Shown: positions 12,585-21,565, counted from the first letter of the stretch. The stretch: 26,734 nt of DNA from Dehalococcoidia bacterium (GCA_014859215.1 JACUUS010000010.1:1-26734), one strand, 5' to 3'. Notes: a model not told the origin generated them from the sequence alone. Numbers and translations: made by a program.

Positions 12585-13499
12585 ATGACTGATACGCCCC
12601 ATACTTGGTTCTGGGAACATGTCACTCCTTACTTCGTGCAGCAGTTCAGTATAAGCGGCATTCTCTACAACGGGCGGTCCGAATACCAGTCGATACAGGT
12701 GCTGGATACTCCCGGATTCGGCCGGTGCCTGGTCCTTGACGGCAAGATACAGTGCAGCGAATATGACGAGTTTATTTACCATGAAGCGCTGGTCCATCCC
12801 GCCATGGTACTCCATCCCTGCCCGGAGACGGTGTTCGTAGCCGGCGGCGGCGAGGGCGCCGTCCTCAGGGAGTTCCTTGCTTACGATTCGGTAAAAAGGG
12901 TGGTGATGGTCGATATCGACAGGCAGGTGATCGAAGTCTCCAGGGAGTTCCTTCCCTCTCTTAGCCAGGGTGCTTTTGACGACAGCCGGGTCGAGGTCCT
13001 GCACGTTGACGCAAAGAAGTACCTGGAGGATACCCGCGAGAAATTCGACGTGGTCGTGATAGACCTGACCGAGCCGCTCGAGGAAGGGCCTTCATACCTC
13101 CTGTACACGCAGGAGTTCTATCAGACTCTGAAAGACCGGTTGACCCCGGACGGCGTTGTCGCGGTGCAGTCCGGTTCGACGAGTATGGTCATCTTGCATG
13201 GATTCGTGGCGGTCGCCAATACTCTGAAAACAGCTTTCCCCGTGGTCGCCCCCTACCTGGCGGAGGTGCCCGCTTTCGGCGGCACCTGGGGGTTTACGCT
13301 CTCTTCGAGGCGTCTCGATCCGCGAGACCTGTCGTCGGAAGAGGTGGACCGCAGGCTTGCTGCCAGGCTCAACAAGAAGCTCCGCTTCTATGACGGCATC
13401 GCGCACCAGGGCATGTTTTCGGTTCCGAAATACCTCAGGGAGGATATCGCCCGGAGCAATAGGATTATCACGGTGGATAGCCCGCTTTTCACCTACTAG
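12585..13499 (+). CDS. speE: Aminopropyltransferase (spermidine/thermospermine synthase-like)
   Basis: A 304-aa methyltransferase-fold enzyme that normally transfers an aminopropyl group from decarboxylated AdoMet to a polyamine. It has FGRCLVLDGKIQCSEYDEFIYHE, the nucleotide loop GGGEG (residues 87-91), VVMVDIDRQVIEVSREF, and the active-site region DLTEPLEEGPSYLLYTQEFY from Asp160. The GGGEG loop and the LYT..FY segment resemble plant ACL5 and Thermus-type enzymes more than E. coli SpeE. The motif's second acidic residue, usually Asp (DLxDP), is Glu163 here. The C-terminal YDGIAHQGMFSVPKYL tail also matches that group. The acceptor could be spermidine, agmatine or putrescine; not readable. 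It follows the speD-like gene by 1 bp, with GAGGG as ribosome site. Confidence 0.85.
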   Translation: MTDTPHTWFWEHVTPYFVQQFSISGILYNGRSEYQSIQVLDTPGFGRCLVLDGKIQCSEYDEFIYHEALVHPAMVLHPCPETVFVAGGGEGAVLREFLAYDSVKRVVMVDIDRQVIEVSREFLPSLSQGAFDDSRVEVLHVDAKKYLEDTREKFDVVVIDLTEPLEEGPSYLLYTQEFYQTLKDRLTPDGVVAVQSGSTSMVILHGFVAVANTLKTAFPVVAPYLAEVPAFGGTWGFTLSSRRLDPRDLSSEEVDRRLAARLNKKLRFYDGIAHQGMFSVPKYLREDIARSNRIITVDSPLFTY

Positions 13500-13520
13500 G
13501 CCGTCATCTTAACGACCATT

Positions 13521-15704
13521 ATGGATATTATCGCCGGACTCAACCCTGCCCAGAAAGAAGCAGTTCAGACTATAGAAGGCCCTATCCTGATCGTAGCCGG
13601 CCCCGGCTCGGGAAAGACCAGGGTCATAGCGCATCGCGTTGCCTACCTGATCACCGTATGTGGAACGAGCCCTTACCATGTCCTGGCAGTAACCTTCACC
13701 AATAAGGCCGCCCGCGAGATGAAGGAAAGGATATACCATCTGCTTGGCCGGACCGTGGAGGGGCTTACCCTGGGTACGTTTCATGCTACCTGCGCGCGCA
13801 TGCTTCGTATAGAGGCTGAACGAATCGGGATTGACCGCAATTTCCTTATCTATGATGACAGCGACCAGATCAATCTCCTGAAGAGGAGCCTGGAGCATCT
13901 GGGACTGGACCCGAAGCAGTACCCGCCCCGAGGCGTCGGAGCGGCCATATCGTCGGCCAAGGCCAGGCTGCTGGCGCCCGCGGAGTACCGCGCGGTTGTC
14001 GGGAGCTACTTCGAAGAGATAACCTCTCGCGTGTACGAGCGTTACCAGGAGCTTCTGCGGGAAAGCAACGCCCTGGATTTCGATGACCTTATTATGCGAA
14101 CGGTCCATATGTTCCGGAACCATCCCGACATCCTTGCCAGGTACCAGTCACGCTATGTGCATGTGATGATCGATGAGTTTCAGGACACGAATTTCGCCCA
14201 GTATACCCTGTCCAGGCAGCTGGGAGGCAAGTACCGCAACATATGTGTTGTCGGCGATCCGGACCAGTCCATATACTCATGGAGGCATGCCGACCTCCGG
14301 CACATACTCGATTTTGAAAAGGATTTTCCCGATGCCCGAGTGCTCTACCTGGAGCAGAACTACCGGTCTACCGGTGTGATCCTCAAGGCTGCCGATCACG
14401 TGATCTCCGTCAACCAGGAACGCAAGCCGAAGGGGCTCTGGACCGAGAATAAGGCCGGCGAAGCGCTGGTAGTGGCTGAAGCGTACAATGAACAGGACGA
14501 GGCTTATTTCGTGGTCAACGAGGTCGAGAAGCTGGTGAGGAGCGGGAAATGGAGGGCTGGAGATTGCGCGGTCATGTACCGGACAAACGCGCAGTCCAGG
14601 GCCATTGAGGAGGCATTCATACGCTACGGATTCCCCTACAGACTGGTGGGAGCTACCCGATTCTATGAGCGCCGTGAGGTAAAGGATGTGCTCGCTTACC
14701 TCAGGCTCATCCATAATCCGCACGACGGAGTGAGCCTTTCCCGGATAATCAACGTACCCGTACGCGGGATAGGACAGCGTACGTTTGCCGAAGTCGTCAA
14801 GTATGCCGGCGAGAAAGGGCTGTCGCTTTACCCGGCCCTCAAGCGGATTGCCGCAGAGGGCGGTGCCGATATCCCTCTCGGAACTCGGAGCAAGCAGGCC
14901 CTGGCGGATTTTGTGAGTATGGTCGAGGAGTTTGCCTCGCTCAACCGCGAGGCCGATCTGGTAGTCCTCTTTGACGCGATCCTCGAGAAGACCGGTTACA
15001 AGCGGTTCACTCTGGAAAGCGTTGACGGCGAGGAACGCTGGGAGAATATCCTCGAGCTGCGCAATGTGGCTGACGGTTACCGCGACCTCGAACCGGGCGA
15101 AAGCCTTGCCCGGTTCCTGGAGGAGGTTGCGCTGGTCTCTGATGTGGACAACCTCGAAGAGAAAGCCGACGCGGTTACCCTGATAACTCTGCACCAGGCA
15201 AAAGGGCTCGAATTCCCCGTGGTCTTTATGGTGGGCGTGGAAGAAGGAATTCTGCCTCACTCGAAGTCCATTACCGACCCGGCGCAGCTTGAGGAGGAAC
15301 GCCGCCTCTGCTATGTTGGCATAACCAGGGCGAAGGAGAAAGTATACCTTGTTCATGCTTTCCGCCGCAGTCTCATGGGAAGCAGCGCCCTTAATCCAGC
15401 CTCGCGTTTCCTGGCCGATATTCCCCCGGAGTTGATAAAGTCTCCCTCCCGAACGCCCGCTGCCTCTGAATCGCCGGTGGCGACCCGCATTCCCGCGGGT
15501 CATGAACCTGTCAAGGAACCTGCGGCTGCCGCGCCTTCTCTTTCACTCAAAGCGGGAGACCACGTGAGCCATGCCAGGTTCGGCGAAGGCGTCGTCGTGA
15601 ACTGCGCGGCCAGCGGCGGAGACCATCAGGTGACCATAGCCTTCAAGGGGGATGCCGGGATAAAAAGGTTCCTCCTGAGCCTGGCTCCTCTTATGAAGCT
15701 GTAG
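13521..15704 (+). CDS. pcrA: ATP-dependent DNA helicase, UvrD/PcrA type
   Basis: A 727-aa superfamily 1A 3'-5' helicase acting in nucleotide excision repair, mismatch repair or removal of RecA filaments and stalled polymerase. All motifs are present: GPGSGKT (27-33, ATP binding), TFTNKAAREMKER (Ia), TLGTFHATCARML, IDEFQDTN (II), VGDPDQSIYSWRHAD (III), LEQNYRST (IV), TLHQAKGLEFPVVF (V) and EERRLCYVGITRAKEKVYL (VI). The C-terminal tail ends in a Tudor-like piece, GDHVSHARFGEGVV...IAFKGDAGIKRF, typical of PcrA and used to contact RNA polymerase. Length is normal. The ATG at 13521 has no obvious ribosome site; it lies 21 bp after speE. The gene is complete. Confidence 0.95.
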   Translation: MDIIAGLNPAQKEAVQTIEGPILIVAGPGSGKTRVIAHRVAYLITVCGTSPYHVLAVTFTNKAAREMKERIYHLLGRTVEGLTLGTFHATCARMLRIEAERIGIDRNFLIYDDSDQINLLKRSLEHLGLDPKQYPPRGVGAAISSAKARLLAPAEYRAVVGSYFEEITSRVYERYQELLRESNALDFDDLIMRTVHMFRNHPDILARYQSRYVHVMIDEFQDTNFAQYTLSRQLGGKYRNICVVGDPDQSIYSWRHADLRHILDFEKDFPDARVLYLEQNYRSTGVILKAADHVISVNQERKPKGLWTENKAGEALVVAEAYNEQDEAYFVVNEVEKLVRSGKWRAGDCAVMYRTNAQSRAIEEAFIRYGFPYRLVGATRFYERREVKDVLAYLRLIHNPHDGVSLSRIINVPVRGIGQRTFAEVVKYAGEKGLSLYPALKRIAAEGGADIPLGTRSKQALADFVSMVEEFASLNREADLVVLFDAILEKTGYKRFTLESVDGEERWENILELRNVADGYRDLEPGESLARFLEEVALVSDVDNLEEKADAVTLITLHQAKGLEFPVVFMVGVEEGILPHSKSITDPAQLEEERRLCYVGITRAKEKVYLVHAFRRSLMGSSALNPASRFLADIPPELIKSPSRTPAASESPVATRIPAGHEPVKEPAAAAPSLSLKAGDHVSHARFGEGVVVNCAASGGDHQVTIAFKGDAGIKRFLLSLAPLMKL

Positions 15705-15769
15705 TCCGTCTGATCGGATTGGGCTTGGTCCGGTTTGCCAGACCAGAAAGCTTGCAGCCTGGAGAAGAT

Positions 15770-16201
15770 ATGCTCGACCGCGTTAGAGGTTTCCTGCGCA
15801 GGCCGGTGGGAGAACAACCCGGCAAGACGGGGAACCCATCCCTGAGCAGGAAGCAGGTTGGAACGCGGGGAGAAAAACTCGCCCTCCAGCACCTGAAGAA
15901 ACGAGGATACAGGGTGCTCAGGACCAACTTCAGGTGCCGCCAGGGGGAAATCGACATCATCGCAGAAAAAGCAGGCATGCTGATCTTTGTGGAGGTCCGA
16001 ACGAAGACCGGTTCCGGGTTTATCTCTCCCGAGGAATCCGTTACGCGGGGGAAGGTTGAGCGCCTTGTCTCCCTTGCCGGTATCTATCTCCAGACTCTTG
16101 ATGGACCGACTCCTCCCTGGCGCATAGACGTGGTGGCTGTCGAGCTCGGCCCCGGCAGCAAGGTGCTGAGGTTAGAGCATATCGAAAATGCAACCGGTTA
16201 G
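15770..16201 (+). CDS. yraN: YraN/UPF0102 family nuclease-fold protein
   Basis: A 143-aa protein. After a variable N-terminus it has QVGTRGEKLALQHLKKRGYRVL, then NFRCRQGEIDIIAEKAGMLIFVEVRTKTG, the PD-(D/E)XK-like core (E of GE, D of EIDII, ExR/K of FVEVRTK), then ESVTRGKVERLVSLAGIYL and WRIDVVAVEL. Family members are thought to act on branched DNA or DNA ends in repair or natural transformation, but the role is not settled. ATG at 15770 follows GGAG (15761-15764); the frame opens at 15719 and an earlier start is possible. It lies 65 bp after pcrA and is probably cotranscribed. Confidence 0.88.
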   Translation: MLDRVRGFLRRPVGEQPGKTGNPSLSRKQVGTRGEKLALQHLKKRGYRVLRTNFRCRQGEIDIIAEKAGMLIFVEVRTKTGSGFISPEESVTRGKVERLVSLAGIYLQTLDGPTPPWRIDVVAVELGPGSKVLRLEHIENATG

Positions 16202-16361
16202 CGCTCCATCGGATGGGAACTTTGGTAAATTAAGTCTTGACCCCTATGCTCTTTGTATCTATACTGGAAAAAACAGGGCTTGGCGCCCCTGCGGGAATCC
16301 GAGGGGGAAGGCGTTCGAGGAGGAGGGCGTTTGCTCAGGTGAGTTGTGGGGAGGGGGGATA

Positions 16362-17828
16362 ATGACCTCAACCTCAAACCGGAAGGAAGAGATCGAAGCC
16401 GGGCAGCCCGAAAGTGGTCCCGACGAGGTGCTCAGGCAGGCTTTGCTTCTTCTTAGAGAGTCAAGTGAGGAAGACTTCAGGAATTTGATGTCCTACGTTG
16501 ACGGAATCGCCAGGACGCGACATCAGAAGATGATCGCTGGCTGGATCACCGACTGGCTTTCCGTGGGCAACCCGGGCGGTCCTTTCCTCACCCGGATATT
16601 CAAAGGGACCGATGTAAATGTCGTGAGGAATTACGTTGCCAATATGATCGCGGGCCTGTTCTTTCGGGACCAGGAGATCTTCAACCGGCTGAGAAACAAG
16701 TACGGGTTCAATCCTCCCTCTGTAATGCTCATATCACCCACTATGAGATGCAATTACCGGTGTGAAGGGTGCTATGCGGGCCAGTACACGGCGGACGATG
16801 ATCTCCCGCCGGACCTCTTTGACCGGGTGATCGGGGAAGCGGAGGCGATAGGAATACGGTTCATGCCCGTCCTTGGTGGCGAGCCCTTTGTGTACAGGCA
16901 TTTGCTGGACGTATTCGCAAACCATCCCAGGGTGAGTTTTCAGCCATATACCAACGGATCGCTGATAACCAGGGAAATCGCGGAAAGGATTGTGCAACTG
17001 GGAAACGTAGCTCCCATGGTCAGCATAGAGGGTTACAGGGAGCAGACGGACAAATGCAGGGGCCCGGGTGCCTTCGAACGGGCTGTCAGGGCAATGGATA
17101 TCCTCCGGGACGCGGGTTCCCTTTTCGGATTCAGCATAAGGGTGGACAGGAGTAACGTCGATTATGTTACCAGCGATGAGTTCATGGACTTGCTCATAAG
17201 CAAAGGCGCTATTTATGGCTGGTATTTTCTCTACATGCCGGTCGGGCGTAATCCCGACCTTTCCATGATGCCGACCCCGGCAGACAGGAACAAGCTGCGG
17301 ATTGCGGTCAATCACTTCCGTCGTACGAAGCCTGTCATCATGGTGGACTTCTGGAATGACGGACCCTTGACTGCGGGCTGCATCAATGGCGGCCGGATAT
17401 TCTTTCACGTTAATCACAAAGGCGATGTTGAACCCTGCATTTTTGTGCATTATGCCAGTCACAATATCAAGAACTGCAGCCTGGTGGAAGCCTTGAATTC
17501 GCCCTTTTTCCGGGGGCTGAGGGACATGCAGCCGTTCAGTTACAATGCCTTGCGCCCCTGCCCCATTATCGATCATCCCGGGGTTATGCGTTCAGCCCTG
17601 AAGCGCTGGGACGTCTACCCGACTCACGAAGGAGCCGGCAAGACCTTCAACGAACTGCGGGAAGGGCTTGATGAATACTCAAGGGAAGTCGAGAGGATTT
17701 ATGACCCGATCTGGGAGAAGGAGTACAGCTGGGGTGAGGAATGGATGAAAGTTATGGATCACCCACCGGAAAAGGTCAAAGCGAGAAAGAGGGCTTACCA
17801 GGCAAGGAAAAGGCGTGTGCTATCTTAG
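16362..17828 (+). CDS. Radical SAM protein of unknown function with C-terminal Cys region
   Basis: A 488-aa protein. Residues 1-115 are a helical domain without recognised motif (NVVRNYVANMIAGLFFRD). The radical SAM core starts near 120 with SPTMRCNYRCEGCYAG (Cys130, Cys134, Cys137 bind the 4Fe-4S cluster). GGEPFVY is the SAM-binding glycine motif, followed by PYTNGSLIT and VSIEGYREQTDKCRG. After about residue 335, AGCINGGRIFFHVNHKGDVEPCIFVHY with further Cys in IKNCS and RPCPI resembles a SPASM-type auxiliary cluster region. The substrate cannot be told. ATG at 16362 is chosen for GGAGGGGGATA just before it; the frame runs back to 16188 overlapping yraN. plsX lies 371 bp downstream, so a lipid-linked role is a weak contextual guess. 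Confidence 0.82.
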   Translation: MTSTSNRKEEIEAGQPESGPDEVLRQALLLLRESSEEDFRNLMSYVDGIARTRHQKMIAGWITDWLSVGNPGGPFLTRIFKGTDVNVVRNYVANMIAGLFFRDQEIFNRLRNKYGFNPPSVMLISPTMRCNYRCEGCYAGQYTADDDLPPDLFDRVIGEAEAIGIRFMPVLGGEPFVYRHLLDVFANHPRVSFQPYTNGSLITREIAERIVQLGNVAPMVSIEGYREQTDKCRGPGAFERAVRAMDILRDAGSLFGFSIRVDRSNVDYVTSDEFMDLLISKGAIYGWYFLYMPVGRNPDLSMMPTPADRNKLRIAVNHFRRTKPVIMVDFWNDGPLTAGCINGGRIFFHVNHKGDVEPCIFVHYASHNIKNCSLVEALNSPFFRGLRDMQPFSYNALRPCPIIDHPGVMRSALKRWDVYPTHEGAGKTFNELREGLDEYSREVERIYDPIWEKEYSWGEEWMKVMDHPPEKVKARKRAYQARKRRVLS

Positions 17829-18199
17829 TTGCGCCCGGGTATGACTGTGTCGAGGGGATAGGGTGAAGAGGGCTTTGCCCGGGCCCTGGAGTGGCTTGGT
17901 GATCATCGGTCAGAGGCGGATGGTTGCCAGTCTGGAGAGCGCTTGCTGGAACCGGGAGTCTCCTCACGTGGGTTCAGTCCCTGCGATTTCCTCCTCCATG
18001 CCCGCGAAACCAACGCCCGAACATGCAATCCATTATAATATATTCAAAGGAGAAGCTAGATGGAAAGACCCCCCTGACTCCTGTGATGAAAGTCGCGGTG
18101 TCAAGCCTGGCCCCGGAAAGGGACGGCGCCTCCGTCGCGGAGGTCTGATCAAGACTAAGCAGGTCGTTGCCCGTTGCGTCGTTTCAGGAGGAAACGGTC
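17829..18199. other. 371-bp gap between the radical SAM gene and plsX; minor reading frames only
   Basis: No convincing full gene. TATAAT occurs at 18034-18039 without a matching -35. AAAGGAG at 18046-18052 precedes an ATG at 18060 that opens only five codons (MERPP). An ATG at 18087 starts MKVAVSSLAPERDGASVAEV then TGA, whose KVAVSS start resembles NifX/NifB-type cluster-binding proteins and may be a truncated remnant. A 6-bp hairpin CCTCCG-TCG-CGGAGG is near 18129. The stretch ends with the plsX ribosome site. Confidence 0.4.
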
Positions 18200-19204
18200 G
18201 TGGTTAAGAAAAAGAATAATAAGAAAATCAGGATAGCCCTGGATGCTATGGGCGGGGATCATGCCCCTGATGAGGTGCTTAAGGGTTGCCTCGAGGCATC
18301 CAAGGATAACGGCCTGGAGATTGTTCTGGTTGGCCCGGAGAGCCTGGTTAAGGAGAGACTGGAGAACTACAGCCCCAACCACAATTCGGGGATAAGCTTT
18401 GTAAATGCCACCCAGGTAATAGAAATGGGTGACAAACCCGTCACGGCGGTCAAGGAGAAGCGGGACTCATCGATAGTGGTAGGGATCGATCTTCTCGATA
18501 AGCGGGAAGTCTCTGCTTTCGTCTCGGCGGGGAATACAGGCGCGATAATGACTGCGGCCTGGCTTACGCTGGGTAGAAAGCGGGGCGTAAACCGGCCGGC
18601 GCTGGGCGCCGTCTTCCCGTTCCCGACCGGCCCTGTTCTGTGCCTTGACCTTGGTGCGAACGCTGATTGTAAGCCGGGCACGCTTGCGCAGTTCGGCCAG
18701 ATGGGACATATTTATATGAGGAAGATCTTCCGTATAGAAAGTCCCCGAATAGGTTTGCTTTCGAGCGGCGAGGAAGATACCAAAGGCAGCCAGATGGTGC
18801 AGAAGGCCCACAAGATATTGAAAAGGTCCAAACTGAATTTCATAGGAAATGTGGAAGGCAGGGATATTGCCAGCGGTAAGGCAGACGTGATCGTGACAGA
18901 CGGCTTCACCGGAAACGTCCTTCTCAAGCTGGGCGAGGGTCTGGGGGAAATGCTGCTCACATCTCTCAGGAAAGCCGTAGCTGAGAACCCCGCGCTCAAA
19001 GAGGCTGCTCTACTCCTTGAGCCAACCTTCCAGTCGGTCATTGGGACCCTTGACTACAGGCAGTATGGCGGGGCTCTTCTATTCGGCGTAAACGGTAATG
19101 TTATTGTCGCCCACGGGCGCAGCGATGCCGAGGCGATCAAGAACGCAGTGAATACCGCCAGGCGGGCCATAGCCCAGGAAGTTGTAGAAGCAATCGGCTC
19201 ATGA
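18200..19204 (+). CDS. plsX: Phosphate acyltransferase
   Basis: A 334-aa peripheral membrane enzyme that converts acyl-ACP and phosphate to acyl-phosphate, the first step of PlsX/PlsY phospholipid synthesis. It starts with a basic stretch (VVKKKNNKK) and the hallmark IRIALDAMGGDHAPDEVLKG, then FVSAGNTGAIMTAAWLTLGR, RPALGAVFPFPTGPVLCLDLGANADCKP, GLLSSGEEDTKGSQM, FIGNVEGRDIASGKADVIVTDGFTGNVLLKLGEG and YGGALLFGVNGNVIVAHGRS, all in family order. The start is GTG at 18200, eight bases after AGGAGG. It is not beside fabD/fabF or rpmF here as in many bacteria. trxA begins 36 bp after its stop, so an operon with the thioredoxin genes is likely. Confidence 0.95.
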   Translation: MVKKKNNKKIRIALDAMGGDHAPDEVLKGCLEASKDNGLEIVLVGPESLVKERLENYSPNHNSGISFVNATQVIEMGDKPVTAVKEKRDSSIVVGIDLLDKREVSAFVSAGNTGAIMTAAWLTLGRKRGVNRPALGAVFPFPTGPVLCLDLGANADCKPGTLAQFGQMGHIYMRKIFRIESPRIGLLSSGEEDTKGSQMVQKAHKILKRSKLNFIGNVEGRDIASGKADVIVTDGFTGNVLLKLGEGLGEMLLTSLRKAVAENPALKEAALLLEPTFQSVIGTLDYRQYGGALLFGVNGNVIVAHGRSDAEAIKNAVNTARRAIAQEVVEAIGS

Positions 19205-19240
19205 TAAGATGGCAGGGTAAGTTGTGACAGTGGAGGAATG

Positions 19241-19567
19241 ATGGCAGCGGCAATCGAGGTTGATGACAAGAATTTCAAGCAGGTAGTCCTGGAGTCGGAC
19301 AAACCGTTCCTGGTCGATTTCTGGGCGCCGTGGTGTGCTCCATGCCGTGCTATTGCTCCGGTGATTGAGGAACTGGCGGGAGAATACTCCGGCCGGATAG
19401 GGTTTGCCAAGGTCAATGTAGACGAGAACCCGGCAACAGCGACCGGGTATGGAATTCGCAGCATCCCGACGCTGCTCATCTTCAAAGACGGCAAGCCGAT
19501 GACGCAAGTAGTAGGGGCAAGGCCCAAGGGCGAGCTGAAACGGCAGCTGGATGCCGCCCTCGCCTGA
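19241..19567 (+). CDS. trxA: Thioredoxin
   Basis: A 108-aa thioredoxin, a cytosolic disulfide reductant. The active site is WCAPC (Cys32, Cys35) in FWAPWCAPCRAIAPVIEEL; the usual Gly is Ala, seen in some thioredoxins and likely shifting the redox potential slightly. Downstream are KVNVDENPATATGYGIRSIPTLLIFKDGKP with the cis-proline (SIPT). ATG at 19241 is preferred to the adjacent ATG at 19238 because GGAGG (19232-19236) would be too close to the latter. Thioredoxin reductase follows 54 bp later, its natural electron donor. Confidence 0.95.
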   Translation: MAAAIEVDDKNFKQVVLESDKPFLVDFWAPWCAPCRAIAPVIEELAGEYSGRIGFAKVNVDENPATATGYGIRSIPTLLIFKDGKPMTQVVGARPKGELKRQLDAALA

Positions 19568-19621
19568 CGGCAGGTCAGAAAGTCGGTTTTTATCTCTGGC
19601 ATTACACCTTTTGCTCGGACT

Positions 19622-20542
19622 GTGGAGTACTCGTACCAGGTAATAATAGTTGGAGGCGGGCCCGCCGGCCTCGCCGCTGGTCTGTACACGGCAAGGGCCA
19701 GACTCAATGCTCTGCTTATTGAGAAGCTGATGCCCGGAGGGCAGTTGGTGAATGCGGAGCTTATTGAGAATTACCCTGGTTTCCCGGAAGGTATCTCGGG
19801 CAGCGATCTCGGTTCCCTCATGGAGCAACAGGCGAGGAAATACGGGCTCGAGATACTGATGGACGAGGTGTCCGGGGTTGAAGTCAAGGGCGACCTCAAG
19901 ATAGTCAAAACCGCCGAGAGCACCTATACGGGCCGCACTCTTATCATAGCCAGTGGCGCTTCTCATTCCAGGCTGGGAGTTCCGGGCGAGGATGAACTGT
20001 CAGGAAGAGGCGTGTCCTATTGCGCGACGTGCGACGGCGCTCTTTTCAAGGATGCTTCAGTCGCGGTCATAGGCGGAGGCGATACAGCCCTGAGCGATGC
20101 TCTTCTTTTGAGCAGGTTCGCCTCCAGGGTTACCATTGTTCATCGTCGTGACAAGCTGCGGGCAAGCAAGATTCTGCAGGAAAGGGCTTACGACGACCCC
20201 AGGATCGAGTTCCTGCTGAACAGCGTGGTTGAGGCTGTCGAGGGTAACAACCGGGTTGAGCAGCTCCAGGTCAGAAATGTGAGGACCGGCGAGCGCAGCA
20301 TACTGGCGGTAGACGGGGTATTCATCGCAGTCGGATCGAAACCGGGTACCGGTTACCTGGCAGGACTTCTGGCGCTTTCCGAGGACGGCTCAATCGCTGT
20401 CAACGCGAACATGGAAACGAGCGTGCCTGGAATCTTCGCCGCCGGTGATATACGCTCGGAATCCTGCCATCAGGTTGCCGCCGCAGTAGGGGACGGCGTT
20501 TGCGCGGCTATGGCTGCTCAGAAATACCTGATTGCGGTATGA
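19622..20542 (+). CDS. trxB: Thioredoxin reductase
   Basis: A 306-aa FAD- and NADPH-dependent reductase for thioredoxin. It has the N-terminal FAD loop GGGPAGL (11-17), the redox CATC (Cys134, Cys137) in GVSYCATCDGALF, the NADPH loop VIGGGDTALSDA, HRRDKLRASK, and the C-terminal FAD motif GIFAAGDIRSESCHQVAAAVGDG. Length and order are those of the low-molecular-weight bacterial enzymes. The start codon is GTG at 19622 with no clear ribosome site. HRRDKLRASK matches the usual HRRDxxRA NADPH 2'-phosphate site, so NADPH is expected. It sits directly after trxA. Confidence 0.95.
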   Translation: MEYSYQVIIVGGGPAGLAAGLYTARARLNALLIEKLMPGGQLVNAELIENYPGFPEGISGSDLGSLMEQQARKYGLEILMDEVSGVEVKGDLKIVKTAESTYTGRTLIIASGASHSRLGVPGEDELSGRGVSYCATCDGALFKDASVAVIGGGDTALSDALLLSRFASRVTIVHRRDKLRASKILQERAYDDPRIEFLLNSVVEAVEGNNRVEQLQVRNVRTGERSILAVDGVFIAVGSKPGTGYLAGLLALSEDGSIAVNANMETSVPGIFAAGDIRSESCHQVAAAVGDGVCAAMAAQKYLIAV

Positions 20543-20572
20543 CGTTTACACCTCCAAAGATGGTTGGTCAAT

Positions 20573-21565
20573 ATGATGAAAAGGTTTATTGGACCGCGGG
20601 TCGAGAAAACTCGGGATATGGTCCTTCCCGTGACTGTAGAGGAGCCAACTGTCAGGTCGCTCCAGTGGCAAAAGATAACCTGGGTCAACATAGAGAGGCC
20701 GACCAAAGACGAAACCGATTATCTTGCCCGCCATTATCCCTTCCATGAACTGGACCTCGATGACGTTCTGAGCAAGATTCAGCTTCCCAAGATTGACGAG
20801 TATGACGACTACATGTTCATGGTCTTCCATTTTCCCGTATTCAATCCTCACGCCAGGGTGACCACGCCAAGCCAGGTGTCGATTTTCGTCGGAGAAGATT
20901 ATCTCATAACCCTGCACCAGGGTGATCTGAAACCGCTCGTTAGCCTTTTCAGGACTTGCCAGGCAAGTGAAAAGGCCTGCCAGGAATACCTCGGCCGGAC
21001 TACAGGCTATCTCCTTTACATAATCCTGGATAGACTGGTCAATTACTGCTTCCCCATCTTGAACAAGATCGGGGACAATATTGATGCGGTGGAGAGCCGT
21101 ATCTTCGACGAGCTTGCCAGAGGGACGGTGAGGGACGTTGGCATACTCCGCCGTGACATTATTTCTTTTCGCCGGATAATCAGGCCCCAGACGGAAGCAG
21201 TGGAGTTGCTCGAGAAGAAGGACTGGAGCGTCCACCTGAAAGAAGACCCTGATGTCTACTTCGGCGACATCGCGGACCACCTGAGGAAACTCCGCTATAC
21301 GCTGGATGACTACAAAGAGGTGGTTGAAGGACTCAGCGACACGAACAATACTATGACAAGCTTTCGTATTAACGAGGTTATCAGGGTCCTCACGATATTC
21401 TCGACTATCGTGCTCCCGTTGACACTGATCGCAAGCCTGATAGGAATGAATGTCTGGCCGTTCGTGCCTCTTGAAAGTCCGGGCTCACTTTTCGCGATAG
21501 TGGCAGCAATGGGCGCCGTTATATTCGGGATGTTGATTTTCTTCCGTTCGCGTCGCTGGATTTGA
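20573..21565 (+). CDS. corA: CorA-family Mg2+/Co2+ transport protein
   Basis: A 330-aa inner-membrane divalent cation channel forming pentamers. The long soluble N-terminal domain includes HELDLDDVLSKIQLPKIDEYDDYMFMVFHFP and a long stalk helix. The C-terminus has two membrane helices, VLTIFSTIVLPLTLIASLIGMNVW with the selectivity motif GMN, and SLFAIVAAMGAVIFGMLIFF, ending in the basic RSRRWI. ATG at 20573 is used; a TTG three codons upstream and an ATG at 20576 are alternatives, and the ribosome site is weak. It lies 30 bp after trxB and 1 bp before the next transporter gene, suggesting one transcript. Confidence 0.92.
   Translation: MMKRFIGPRVEKTRDMVLPVTVEEPTVRSLQWQKITWVNIERPTKDETDYLARHYPFHELDLDDVLSKIQLPKIDEYDDYMFMVFHFPVFNPHARVTTPSQVSIFVGEDYLITLHQGDLKPLVSLFRTCQASEKACQEYLGRTTGYLLYIILDRLVNYCFPILNKIGDNIDAVESRIFDELARGTVRDVGILRRDIISFRRIIRPQTEAVELLEKKDWSVHLKEDPDVYFGDIADHLRKLRYTLDDYKEVVEGLSDTNNTMTSFRINEVIRVLTIFSTIVLPLTLIASLIGMNVWPFVPLESPGSLFAIVAAMGAVIFGMLIFFRSRRWI

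Noticed and set aside
14277..15503. 408-aa minus-strand frame
   Set aside because: Antisense to pcrA, which carries all helicase motifs; no family features.
17975..18003. tRNA-like T-arm (GGGTTCAGTCCC) near TCCTCCTCCA
   Set aside because: No matching 5' acceptor strand or proper anticodon arm can be found within about 100 nt upstream.
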